Assembly: GCF_027580225.2 (NCBI RefSeq)
Contig: NC_073346.2
Span: 9,946,001-10,010,000, forward strand
Direction: 5' to 3'
From: Misgurnus anguillicaudatus
Taxonomy: Eukaryota > Chordata > Actinopteri > Cypriniformes > Cobitidae
DNA: 64,000 bases
In this document: piece after piece, positions 33,560-44,521 of the stretch
How the letters are laid out: each line of letters opens with the position of its first letter
How positions within the stretch are numbered: position 1 is the stretch's first letter
Position numbers and translations under genes: made by a program
The notes under the pieces: model-generated
The model's input: the letters and a program-made list of their open reading frames with translations, nothing else
Told to the model about the DNA's origin: nothing
The model's database searches: none

Positions 33560-34505
33560 CAATTGACGATGGGACAATTAATAATTTGGGGAAAAAATGC
33601 ACACCCAAGTTGGTAATGCAGTACGACATGAATCAGAGTGTGCATTGTTTTCAAATAATTCAAAGGACCAGAGTCAATTATTCTCTTTATACCACGGTTA
33701 CCACAGACATTGCTCTGGTGGTTAGTTTAACAAACCTTTTACGGGTCAGGTGTGCGTTTATTGAAAAAAATAATGCATGCCTGTGGAACATTTCTCAACC
33801 AGAATATCAAAATAAAGCATTCATCAGCGCCGTGGTATAATACGTTCTGGTTCTTCATTCTGATTGGTTAAAACGCATTCTAAGCCGTGCTAAAATACCC
33901 CCGTTACCCTTAGGTTAAGAGAAAGTAGACGTCTTACAGGACACAACTTATTTGTGTTTTATTTTATGAAATCCTGCTATGTATATGAAGTAACCGTTTT
34001 ATAAAAGCAATAAGCCCCCCGAAGCAGTGGTGTTACAGTGCATTTTATAACAGCTAGGGGGGGATAAGGTACTCCGCTTCGCTCTGGTAACCTACTGCTT
34101 CTTGGGGCTTATTGCTTTAATAATTCACTGACCAGAAGTCAATTATTTCACTTATACCACGGTTACCACACCAAAAGACATTGATCCGTGTATATTTACT
34201 GAAATAATTTTCTTCTCTCTTTAGTTTTGTTTCTTTATAAAATTTATTTTATATTCTCTTCACTTATTTATTTTCGCTAACACGCATATATTTATGCGTT
34301 ATTTGTTTAAAGTAAATAAATAATTATTTATAAATAATTTGTTTAAAATTATTTCATTTAAACTTGGGGTAGTGCTATAGATCTGTAATGTGGTCCACAG
34401 ACCTGAAACTACTTCACAGGTGTGCGTTGACTGAAAAATAATGATAAACACCCATAAACGTTTCTCAACCAATGCGAAAAAACATTTAACAGCCTTGTGG
34501 TATAA
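33557..34505. repeat. Two diverged copies of a GTGGTATAA-ended repeat, with a nested hairpin
   Basis: The block GTCAATTATT...TTATACCACGGTTACCAC occurs near 33673-33704 and again near 34138-34168. The block GGTGTGCG...AATGAT/AATGCA...TTTCTCAACCA followed by a GTGGTATAA end occurs at about 33750-33841 and 34421-34505. A third fragment is at 49823-49992. The copies are diverged and non-coding. The CAGCGCCGTGGTATAA/CAGCCTTGTGGTATAA ends suggest an old DNA transposon. Confidence 0.7.
34006..34116. repeat. Short inverted-repeat hairpin
   Basis: AGCAATAAGCCCCCCGAAGC (34006 on) is the near-perfect inverse of GCTTCTTGGGGCTTATTGCT ending at 34116, with about 70 bases between the arms. It lies between the two copies of the GTGGTATAA-ended repeat. 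Confidence 0.85.
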
Positions 34506-34797
34506 AAAAGTGGTTCCCAAACTTCTTCAGCGTGCGGCCCCCCTTGTGTACAGTGCATTTTTTCGCGCCCCCCCAAAAGAAAATTTACGACAATAACAAT
34601 TTTAAATTGTAGAACTTTAATTAAACAAAACATATAAAATTATACCTAGTAGTGCTGTTGGTTGGTTGGCTTATTATTTTTTTAGGTTTAATTACACAGA
34701 ATTCATGATAAATGAATGTATTTTATAAAATGTCATAAAACTGGGGCCCCCCTGGAACCATCTCGCGTCCCCCAGTTTGAAAACCACTGGTATATAA
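34500..34797. mobile_element. hAT-type MITE with 8-bp target duplication
   Basis: A 282-bp element (34508-34789) is flanked by GTATAAAA and GTATATAA, 7 of 8 matching. Inverted ends: AAGTGGTTCCCAAACTTCTT on the left and, in reverse complement, CAGTGGTTTTCAAACTGGGG on the right. These CAGTGGTT(C/T)(C/T)CAAACT tips are a well-known vertebrate hAT (Charlie-like) type. C-rich subterminal tracts follow at both ends. It has no coding capacity and interrupts the end of the preceding repeat copy. Confidence 0.88.
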
Positions 34798-36805
34798 TAT
34801 ATTTAAAAAGACAATAAACAGCAACATATTCCTATCCTACAGCACAATCATAAACATTGTAGTAATCTAAGGCTGTTTCTTAATATGCGTTCTTCAGCGA
34901 TCTTGTGTCCTCGCTCTACGTCATCATTAACTGTTCAATTCCAATTCTCAAGAACACAAGTACAAAGGCCACATGAAAATACCCAGATGTGTTCTTGATA
35001 TCGAGGATGCATCGAGTGAAGACTTGCATGCTGAAATCTGGGGAGGTCAAGTGACCAACAGGAAGATCGCACGCATCTCAAATCTCACAAGTGTGTTCTG
35101 TGTTCTCGCCACTTTCTGAGTTTGTTCTTCCAAGGTCACCTGGCAAGACCGATCTCCACAAAAACGCAAGTCCATTCTTTGTGTTCTTGGAATTTAGAAA
35201 CGGCCTCTATTTGTATGTGATGCCATGAATGGCGTCCAAATCAAGCATCCTATAAGATGCGTTTACTGAGAAACAGCGATGACAGGCCTTAGAGCCATGA
35301 GCTGTAAGCTGTCGATTCATCCCTGACCTTTTAGCACAGCACTTCCTCGACCTGTACGCCGCCCCGGCCTATTCAACACACTGACATCCTTTTTTTCAGC
35401 CGGCAATAATGAATGCCTGCCAAGCTTTCTCTCGGATCGATTCATTCCAGGAGAGTTTTACAAAACAGCCCTGAGAAAACGGAAAGGTCCAACAAATGTG
35501 TGATACTGATTTTACTACTTTTCTATTAGAATATTTACATTAAACGATCAACAATTAATATCAATTAAAGGCTTTAAAGACACACAAATGCTTTGTTTCT
35601 ATCAACCGCTGTGATTGAAAGCATAAATGACGGGGGTCAATGTTGTCGTGTGTGCCGGTGATCCGCAGCACACGAGTCTGGCACCTTAAATTCCCTCGAT
35701 TTCCTCTGTAATTTGCGATCACACGGTAGTGCAGGAAATTGAATTGCAAATCACTCTGGCAATAGCCTGCGTTTCATTTGTCAACCCTGTCTAAAGCAAA
35801 GTGGGAGGACAGCCGAACGAAAACGCAAACATTTCAGATTTGACAGAAATAAAAATATAGACATTACACAGCCTGTACAAAACAGCAAAGTCAAAAGGAT
35901 AGATGTTTGGCTCAGTTTAAAAGAGCAATATGTAACTTTTCACCAACAGAGGTCACATTTTTAAAACTATAATGAAGGGAAAGCTTTATGAAGGAGAGGA
36001 AGGATTGGAGATGTTGTTTTCACTATACAGAGATGTATGGATTTTACAAGTGGAAACCGAGAATAGCACAGATATTACATCATTAATAAGTGACCAAACA
36101 AAGTCGTTATTTAAAATTGTAAAGTCTCTTGATTTACAAATTCTTGGGAACTTTTGGGAAAATATAAGTACACAACTCCTTGAAATATATACACTGTGCA
36201 TTTTTTTTTTTTGGGGGGGGTAAGAAAAATCGTACATATTGTAAAAGTTTTTGTATTATTTGTTTTTGTACGATATGTGTATCTGCTTAAGTTATGTTAT
36301 GACATAAGTAATACTGTTTCCGGGTCCAAGCCTTTACTCATTTCAATAGAGGACAATATTTAAACACCCGCTTATGAGCACTATTTATTTATATTACACA
36401 TTTAAGCAAAAATGTTATAAACACCCAGTGTACACTGTAGTCTTCAGGCTCACCGACAGCAAGATATTAATAATTTGTAAATCCACTTCCATGAGTCTAT
36501 GTCTGGTCATCTCAGATTTTGTCATGGAGAATAAAAATTAGGGTCTGGAATAATAATGGTTTAACTGGGCTATAACAGAAATTCAAAGCTACTCTACATG
36601 TATGCATGCATCAAATTGTATATGAATACAGATAAAGAGAAATAAAGAAGCAGATTTGTATTAATAAAGATTTAAATCTGAATTCAAGTGCATTAATAAG
36701 GGCAGCTATCCTGCTTTCCTTTTATCATAGGGAAGTGGACAGCTGGAGTCAATGCAGGAATCTCACATACATGCAGACATGACCAGCATTACACAAATCA
36801 CAAAT
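34798..36805. other. Intronic stretch with one probable MITE
   Basis: At about 35925-36255 the ends GAGCAATATGTAACTTTT and (reverse complement) TACAATATGTACGATTTT form weak inverted termini, similar in type to the 4895-5147 and 50020-50454 elements, but no TTAA is preserved on the right. A T/G homopolymer pair lies at about 36202-36221. The part 35390-35480 is repeat-free and regulatory-like. No gene. Confidence 0.45.
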
Positions 36806-37893
36806 TGATCCTATAAGACGGAATCGCGGACGGAATCGCGGAATTGGCTAATTAACACGGAATCTAGTATTAACGCGGAATTTTGCGGAATTTTACATAT
36901 TTTGAATAAAATTATGTTTTTGTGTGGGAGACGAACGTATGTCTGGGGGAAATGCAGACCGGGGGAAGTAAATCTGGGCGACACGCTCCCTCCCGTCATT
37001 TCAGACCCCCTCCAAAACACTGAAACCATGGCGAAGCGGCTCTCCACGACTCTGCTTTCGTCAGCGAAAAAATGTAGAAATTCGACGCTAAGCACTTGGT
37101 TCCGAGCAGGTCTCACATGACTTTTATGTGACCGGAGAACTGTTATTTTGGAAGTTTTGTCAACACTCTGTTCACGGTGAGCGCAAAGATACATGCACTC
37201 TCTCATCCATGTCTGTCTCACTGTAGCCTACCTCTCTCACGTGCACGCGCTCACGCATCTGTCCGAAGTGCGAACACAAATCCTCATGTATTTGTTCAGT
37301 TTTATGCATTTCAAGCGAGCTGAGGCAAACTAACTATCCCTCGCATTTAAAATATTATCATCTGCATCATGGCGCCGCTCTCTGTCTCTCTTTCGCTCGC
37401 ACGTGCAAAGAGCTGCGTGCTCATGCTGTCCCAAGTCAGATCACTATCCTGTGTATGTTTGTAAAGTTATATGCATTTCAAGCGATTGTGTATAAAATAT
37501 GGATCGCGTTCCGCTGGATTGATGTGTTTAAGGCACGAAGGCACCACTGCTTTGACACCTTGTTGTAGCCTCCTGCAACAACACTAAAAAACAATGCATT
37601 GAATTGAGTTGTGTGTGTGCGCGTGCGTGTGTATAGGCGTGTGTAAATGCATCTTTTATAGTCATTAAGTAATCCTGTTATCCAGTTTTTCCCCAAATCA
37701 TTTACATTTTAATCATTAACATTAAAGGCACACTCTTTTTATGACTAAAATAAAAGTAAAGGGTAAAAAATATAATTGCCAAAAATTAAAACGGATAAAA
37801 CGGAATTTGCAAAAAAATAAAACGGAGAAAACGGATTTTGGGAAAAAATAAAACGGAATTTGGGAAAAAATAAAACGGATTTATAGGGCCCTA
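36806..37893. mobile_element. hAT-like element, non-autonomous, about 1.1 kb
   Basis: The left end CCTATAAGACGGAATCGCGG and the right end (reverse complement TAGGGCCCTATAAATCCGTT) share the CCTATAA...CGGAAT tip. Both sides carry iterated subterminal blocks: ACGGAAT(C/T) with GCGGAATTTT on the left, and AAACGGA(A/T)TTTGGGAAAAAA three times on the right. The tip TAGGGCCCTAT is a cyprinid hAT form. The target duplication is not clear. A short frame from ATG 37028 (MAKRLSTTLLSSAKKCRNS) could be a remnant of an encoded protein but has no recognised domain. Confidence 0.7.
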
Positions 37894-38308
37894 TAAAGGG
37901 GACATATCATAAAAATCTGACTATAATCTATAATGGGGTCCCCAGTGCTTCTATCAACCTAGAAAATGTGAAAAAGATCAATCCAGTAACTTTTGGTAAA
38001 CCATTATATGCAAGCATGTAAAAATAGGTCATTGCAATTTGGTTCCCCTTGTGATGTCAGAAGGGGATAATCCTGCCCCTTAATATGCACTATCCAACCA
38101 CGCCACTGCCATTAGTACAGAGATCAGTTCATTTGCATTTAAAAGGACACACCCAAAACAGCACATTTTTGCTCACACCTACAAAGTGGCAATTTTAACG
38201 TTATAATAAATTATTTAAATATGTATTTTGAGCTAAAACATCACATGCGTACTCTGGAGACACCAAAGATTTATTTAACATCAGCATATCACAATATCAC
38301 ACCTTTAA
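37894..38308. mobile_element. Teleost DNA repeat, AAAGGGGACATATCAT family
   Basis: The segment starts TAAAGGGGACATATCATAAA and contains the family's internal signatures GGTCCCCAGTGCTTCTATC, AACCTAGAAAATGTGAAAAA and CCCCTTGTGATGTCAGAAGG. It ends with a degenerate inverse (ATATCACACCTTTAA, TTAA at 38305-38308). It directly abuts the preceding hAT element. Class is inferred (TTAA-targeting) from the right end only. Confidence 0.7.
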
Positions 38309-39937
38309 TGTTTAAAGAAATACTTTATCCCAAAATAAAAAAACACAAGGTGTGTTTGCAGAATGTTCACTTGGTAAAATTGTACTGCTGATGTAGTTTG
38401 AATCCACTGAAGTCAAAGCAAATATGAATCTCAGGGAGTTTCTCACACAAAGTTACTACATACTGTAGCATCTGAAGACTATGCCAAAGAGGATACAGAT
38501 ATACATTTTTATGATATTTTATGGTGCTTTTCATCCGTGGTGCAGCCTAACGGTCCTAAAAATTCACTTTCATGAGGTTCACAAAATGGAGTCACAAAAT
38601 CCCAGCCTGTCTGTTTTGTCTTTTTTCTCCTCAACAGAGGTGAGAAGAAAAAAAACAACTAATAGGATTTCTCTTCAGCTTTGACAGAAAGATGGGGGAT
38701 GAGGAGTGAAAAGAGAGATAATAACCGAGCTTCCCTCTTCAGTGTCTGCATGCAAAGCATTGTGGGAAGCTGGCTTTCCTTCCCCCTGTGCGTTATGATG
38801 GAGCGAGCGCAGCGGCTGAGGGAGAGATCGAGGGTAAATTAGCCGTACCCTTGACTATTCACTACCTGGAGCAAGTTCTTTAGTCGGCACTAAGCAGCGC
38901 AGAGGATGAAGGCACAAAGCAGCAGCTGCCGAGTGCTGAGCTGGACAATGGGACCTATTAGTGGGCTTTAAATGGGGGAGATGTGCCCCCTCCTAGAATC
39001 CTTCTGCAGGCTAGCGAAAGAAAAAAGGTTTGGCAAAGAGGGGTGTGTGGGGGGCTGTCAATGCTGTGAGATCTGGAAACAAGTCCTAGAGCTGAAATTT
39101 CCACTACCGCAACCGCAAAGCTGTTTGTAACCAAACCTTTCCATGCTAATACAAAGACAGTCAAAATGAACAAAACACTGGAAAATATTTTAGAGATGTA
39201 AAATCTAAGGGAATAGAAAAACAAGAAACAAACTAGTTTTTTTTAATCTATGATGGATGCCCATGCAAAGTGTTTTAGCATCATGCTAAGTGGTTGTTAG
39301 TAAGGCTGCACAATTTTTGAAAAGAAATGTGATGTGTGATAACTTGCACACAATAAATAATAATGATACAATAATGGTTTAGTTTGTAAAATCCATTTAA
39401 ACAAAATACAGTACATTTAAACATAAAAAAATTATATAACCAACATACATGTTTCACATTCTTTCTGGATAAAGCATTACCTCTTTCTGTCTTACAAGTC
39501 TCTGCTATCTGTATTGACCTGAAATGTTGACTACACATACATTTTTTTTTTTATTATTTAAATCATTCGGTTATTTTAAACTATTGCTAAATGCATATTA
39601 CAATATTCACTTTGCAATATTTCCCCAATTTCAATACATCTTTAATACCTACGCTGTCAATTAAAGGGTATACACTGTACCTTTCCTGTCCCTCAATAGG
39701 TCCTTAACCCTTTCCCTGCAACGGGCGGATACCCTCATAAAAGTGTCTAAAACAGGTGGATTGTGACATTCCTAAAATTCACGGGAGGGGATGTGGGTGG
39801 ATAATTAACTATGTGCAAAATTGTTATATATAATTTACGATTACACTCGCAACATATGAAATTTGACCCATCACTTCACCACCACTGCGACAGTGCGCAA
39901 CCTTTGTTGATGCTTCTCGTCATAGATATTTATAAAG
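38309..39937. other. Intronic stretch without recognised genes
   Basis: At 39302-39345 the phrase AAGGCTGCACAATTTTTG resembles the tip of a hAT repeat (compare 55495-55534). The part 38700-38960 is GC-richer and repeat-free. No ORF has a recognisable motif. Confidence 0.4.
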
Positions 39938-40349
39938 GCTAGATGTCTTAGGGCGGAGTCTCTAACGTCATCACCTTGCGGCCATCTTACCATAGGCAGC
40001 TCGCTCACTAGTAGCATTGAGTTTAATGGTGCAGGTACTTTCAAATGACCATAACTTGCTAAATTTTCTACCACTTTTCGAACGATTTGGTTTCTGGCTT
40101 AATTCTGTAGGCTTTAACATGTTTCATGATTTTCTTTTTATTGTATTAGTACGCAGTCTCATAGGTACATCTTTGACGTTTATAACAAACCAAACCGTTT
40201 GAAAATCGGTAAAAAAGTTATGGTCATTTAAAAGTACCTGCACCATTAAAACTCAATGCTACGAGTGAGCGAGCTGCCTTTGGTGGGATGGCCGCCAAAT
40301 GCGGACGTTCCACTCAATTGGCCAGCAGCGCGGGCGACACATCTAGACG
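39938..40349. mobile_element. Palindromic fold-back element, about 410 bp
   Basis: The left arm runs from CTAGATGTCTT through GCGGCCATC, GGCAGCTCGCTCACTAGTAG and CATTGAGTTTAATGGTGCAG to ATGACCATAACTT. The right arm is its inverse: AAGTTATGGTCATTTAAAAG, CTGCACCATTAAAACTCAAT, GAGTGAGCGAGCTGCC, GATGGCCGCC, ACACATCTAG. Complementarity is strongest over 39978-40065 and 40215-40296. It is non-coding and would form a stable hairpin in either strand's transcript. Confidence 0.88.
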
Positions 40350-42436
40350 AGACTTGTAGGAGGAGAGCCGAGGTTGTGTAGGTAGGTTGTATTTTTTTTC
40401 TTTTTCATTAACAGGTCTATTTGTGTAAAGTTATCAGGTTCCATAGCTTTTTTAGGTGCCGATGGTAGGCTACTTGAATGGCGCAAAACAAAGCACACTT
40501 CAGCCTGTTTCATTAGCCTATTCATGACGCTGTTGTGATGTTGAGAGAGGTACGAGATAAAAAATAAAGCACTTTAATTGGAATGATTTTAGCGGGTAAA
40601 GGTCCAAATATTAACGGGTCTGGACAAGTGCAGATTTAATTTTGATATTATCATGGGTGACGGGTCGGATCTGGTGCTGAACTTTGCGGGTTTGGGCGCA
40701 AAAATTGACCTGTGCAGGACTCTGGTGTATGTTTTGATAACCATTCTGAATCTGATCTCTAACAAAATTCCTTTACAAAAATGCAATTTTCAGCTTTTTG
40801 CTAAAAAAATACTTTTAAGAAAAAATATCAATATTTAAGAGATTATAAGCAGAGAAAAAAATATAGATAGGACGAAACAGTTTTTTTCCCGTTTTGTTTG
40901 TCTGTTTGAAATCAGAGGGTCTGTTTTCCATTTGATATATTTGTATGTTGTATATATTTTTTGATTTTTTTTTCTGAAAAGCATTTTGTGAAACTTGTGA
41001 AAATCACAAAAAATGCTAGTGGGCAACTTTTCAAAAAAAAAAAAAAAAAATGGCTGGCAGGGAAAAGGTACAACATTGTATTATGTTTAGGTACAAAATG
41101 GATCCCTGGGTTACCACCCCAACGACAGAAAAGGTACAGTACGGGTACCTTTTATCTTACAGTGCTGCTTGGATAGTAGTTAGGTGCTTACTGTCACAAA
41201 AGCCCATTTGCAAGTTCCTACGTCATATTGGTGCTTTGATAGGATACTCTCCTTCAATGCAACCCCATAGGTTGTATATTTGTTTATTTTTGTGTAATAT
41301 TTTATTGTGCACCATAAATTCCATTACACAATTTTGAGGGACCATACATGCCCATAGCATAGCACATAAGTAACAGTAAAAATAATGCTACCTTAGAAAA
41401 TTTACATTGACATTAACACAAATGATTATGATATTCACCAACCGCTATGTGCACTGAATTTTTTTTTTACAAAGCTGCAGTATGTGTTAAAATCCCAGCA
41501 TTAATTTATCATTATAAAAAAGAAAAATGCAATGGCTATGAACAATCTCCAGGTGGAAGTGTGCAGGTCTGTAATTTAAAGGTCCTTCATTAAGAACACA
41601 TTAGCACAATGCTCCTACAATCAGAGTGCAATGTAGAGTCACCGTGACCCCTTCATCACCGCTGCCCTGTCTGTGTGATTCTGAGACATGCATATCTAAC
41701 CAATAAAAATAAATTAGACAAGATCTCTAAAGGATGTTTGTCAAGATCGTAAGCTTCAGAGAAAAATAAAACATTCATAATTATTCAGACTTCTGGCTAG
41801 GATGCTCAGGGTACGTCTGACCTTCTGAGAGACTCTCATCCCTCCTGGCCCCCTTTTCTCTCCCTCTTGTTTTTCTGCCCATGGATGGAGAAAGGAAACG
41901 TTTGAGGGCAAATGTCAACAGCACCAGTGGAGAGATGCTCGGATAGGAGAAAAAGAAAAGTGAAGGGGGTTTCAAGGGACAGCAATGGGCGAGATGAATA
42001 AACAGAGAGAATGAAGCATTTGGCGTGATTATCCTGAACATGGACTGGGAGAAAAGCTCTCAGTGTAGGAGCCCTGCTGTGTTGTGCTTAAGGACATGCC
42101 ATTCTCACTCAAGAGCATCTCCCATCATTCCAATTACTTAGAGACATTTCTTCCAGACAATTAATGGTAATTCCGAATGGGTCCATGTACTGAGAACACC
42201 ACAATCTACTCTAGCTTGTTTTTTAGTCAATTTTGTTCCTCGTAAAGTATTCTGCTTTCCATATAAATATATCAGTCAGCATTCATTAAACTGTAGTAGG
42301 ACACAAGATATATACAAATTAAAATTTGTCACCGTTGCTCACGGCTACTCAGTACTGTCACCAGTTTTGGTGGACTCCCAGTGAAATTATGAACATTTGG
42401 ATTTATACTTTTCAAAGCCATCCCAAAAATGAGTAA
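40350..42436. other. Intronic stretch without recognised genes
   Basis: Poly-A/T tracts (41033-41050) and AT-rich DNA. The block near 41050-41165 with AAAAGGTACA and AAAAGGTACAGTACGGGTAC resembles a dispersed fish repeat. Nothing coding is supported. Confidence 0.4.
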
Positions 42437-43560
42437 TTGGCATTAAAACATACTGTTATTCAAATAAATATTTGCAAACCTTTTGTATGGCACCCAATTT
42501 TTTTTGTTATGATATCTACCAGCATAGTTCCAACAAGTTCTAACAATACCAGAGATCAACATATGTATCAGACGCCGCTATTTAATGGTAAATTTAGACA
42601 TGAATATAGGCTAAAGCGTGTTTATTTTAATGACAAAAGTTCAAATAACAAAGTAAAAATATTGGTATCTGTACCTGGCATGAAAACATACTGTTATTTA
42701 GATAAACATTTTGCATAAAAATTTATAGAAAAAATATTAGTTATAATATCTACCAGCAAGTTCTAACAACACTAAAGATGCACTGATGTATCGGTGACCG
42801 ATATTTATCGGTCAATTCCGAAATCTGAATATCGGCTATAGACTGTGTGTTTTTATACATATTAAATAATCAAAATAGTGATCTACTTTAATGACAAAAG
42901 CTCAAATAAGAAAACAAGTGAAAAATATCGGTACCGGTACTTGCCGTCAAAACTTACTTTTATTTAAATAAATATTTGCAAGCCTTTTGAATGGCAATTA
43001 ATACAATAATGTTAATTATGATATCTACCAGCAAGTTCTAACAATACCAGAGATCAACCGATGTATCAGTCACCGATATTTAATGGTCATTTTCGACATG
43101 AATATTGGCTATAGCCTGTTTATTTTAATGACAAAAGTTTAAATAAGAGAGCAAGTAAAAAATATTGGTATTTGTATTTGGCATCAAAACGTACTGTTAT
43201 TTAAATAAATACAAATGCAAACATTTTGAATGGCAATTATTGGTAATTGTTAGTTTTAATATCTACCTGCAAGTTCTAATAATACTGGAGAGATCCACAG
43301 ATGCATTGTCACTGATATTTATGGTCAATTTCGAAATCTGAATATCGGCTGTAGCTTGTATGTGTTTATATAAGTAAAAAATTATCAAAACGGTGATCTA
43401 TTTTAATGACAAAAGTTTAAATAGGTGTGCAAGTGACAAATACTAGAGACACACCAATGCATTGATCAATTTCAACATCTGAATATTGGGTATGGCCGGT
43501 GTTTCTTGTACTTTGTCAATGATCAAAACAGTGATCTAAAAAGAAGCAAGCAAAAAAATA
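42437..43560. repeat. Diverged tandem array, ~238-265-bp units, derived from hAT-like ends
   Basis: A unit anchor GGCATNAAAAC(A/G)TACTGTTATT recurs at 42439, 42677, (GCCGTCAAAAC) 42943 and 43180. A second anchor, AATGACAAAAGTTCAAATAA, recurs near 42629, 42890, 43128 and 43405. Units also contain ATCTACCAGCAAGTTCTAAC and, in several, ATCGGTGACCGATATTTATC and TGAATATCGGCTATAG, phrases typical of the termini of a widespread hAT group. The array is substantially diverged, so it is old. Confidence 0.85.
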
Positions 43561-43823
43561 TCGGTATCGCCCAGAAGTTGTATGCTAACTAGGTTTGGTT
43601 ATCGAGAACCGGTTCCATTTTAGAACCGGTTCCAAATAATAAAAAAACCACAGGGAATTGATAGGCCGCGCGCATTTCGATTTTGTTCATCGCTTCCTGA
43701 CTTTTTCAGTCATTCTCGCACGGCAAACAGCAGTGAGCGTTTTACAGTTGTATCAATCTGTCAGGACCTACCACAAGAATCTTCTCTCAATACGCACATT
43801 CTCAGTTCATTACACTCGGCACT

Positions 43824-44145
43824 ATGACTGACCGCAGCAAATGTTTAAAAGTTTGGTTAAACTTTGTGAAAAAAAGACTGTAGTATTGCCAAATGCAATA
43901 CATGTGGTAAGGACATTTCATGTAAGGGAGGAAATACATCTAATATGATGAAACATCTGCTTCAACATAACGGTAATCTGAAGGAATGTACCATGTTTAA
44001 ATCTATCAGCCGCGAGTCCCCATGCAACGCACCAGATACAGCTAATATTAGCAGCATCTCACTCGTGTACAAAACACAGATTCACCTACGAATTAAAGCA
44101 TACTTAAAAAAAAAAAAAACATTAGGCAGCTATAGGACAACATAG
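43824..44145 (+). pseudogene. hAT transposase N-terminal fragment with BED zinc finger
   Basis: Starting at ATG 43824 the frame reads MTDRSKCLKVWLNFVKK. An extra A in a homopolymer (about 43869-43875) then shifts it to an early stop. In the shifted frame a BED finger is complete: Cys codons at 43894 and 43903 (CNTC), GKDISCKGGNTSNMM, and His codons at 43954 and 43966 (KHLLQH), i.e. Cys-X2-Cys...His-X3-His. The reading continues to a stop near 44145 after an A-rich tract. The hAT dimerisation and catalytic regions are absent. Confidence 0.82.
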
Positions 44146-44521
44146 TTTATTTAACATTTTATAAATTTGTATCATTCATTCATTCAGACACTTTTTAAAA
44201 ATGTAGTGTTTTATTTATAAAAACGAATTAATGGACAAGCCATTGCTTTAAACGACTCTAAATGAAAGATTCAGTAAAAAATAATTTTTAAACAGTCACT
44301 TGTTGCTACCAAGTGTACTAGAGTATTAAGTATTTTTATTGGAAGAAAATCCATTCACGGTAGCCATGATGGGGCTTTATCTTTTATGTTGTATTGTTTT
44401 GTTTTATACCAAAATAGTTTGGGTTTGTAATTGCTTCTGATCATTGCTTAATATTGTTATTTATTTAATTTTTAGACAAATTGTTACAGTCAACAAGTTA
44501 TAGACTTAATATAGCAAGAAT

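Noticed and set aside
36811..37221. 136-codon minus-strand open frame
   Set aside because: It lies inside a non-autonomous hAT element and shows no transposase motif.
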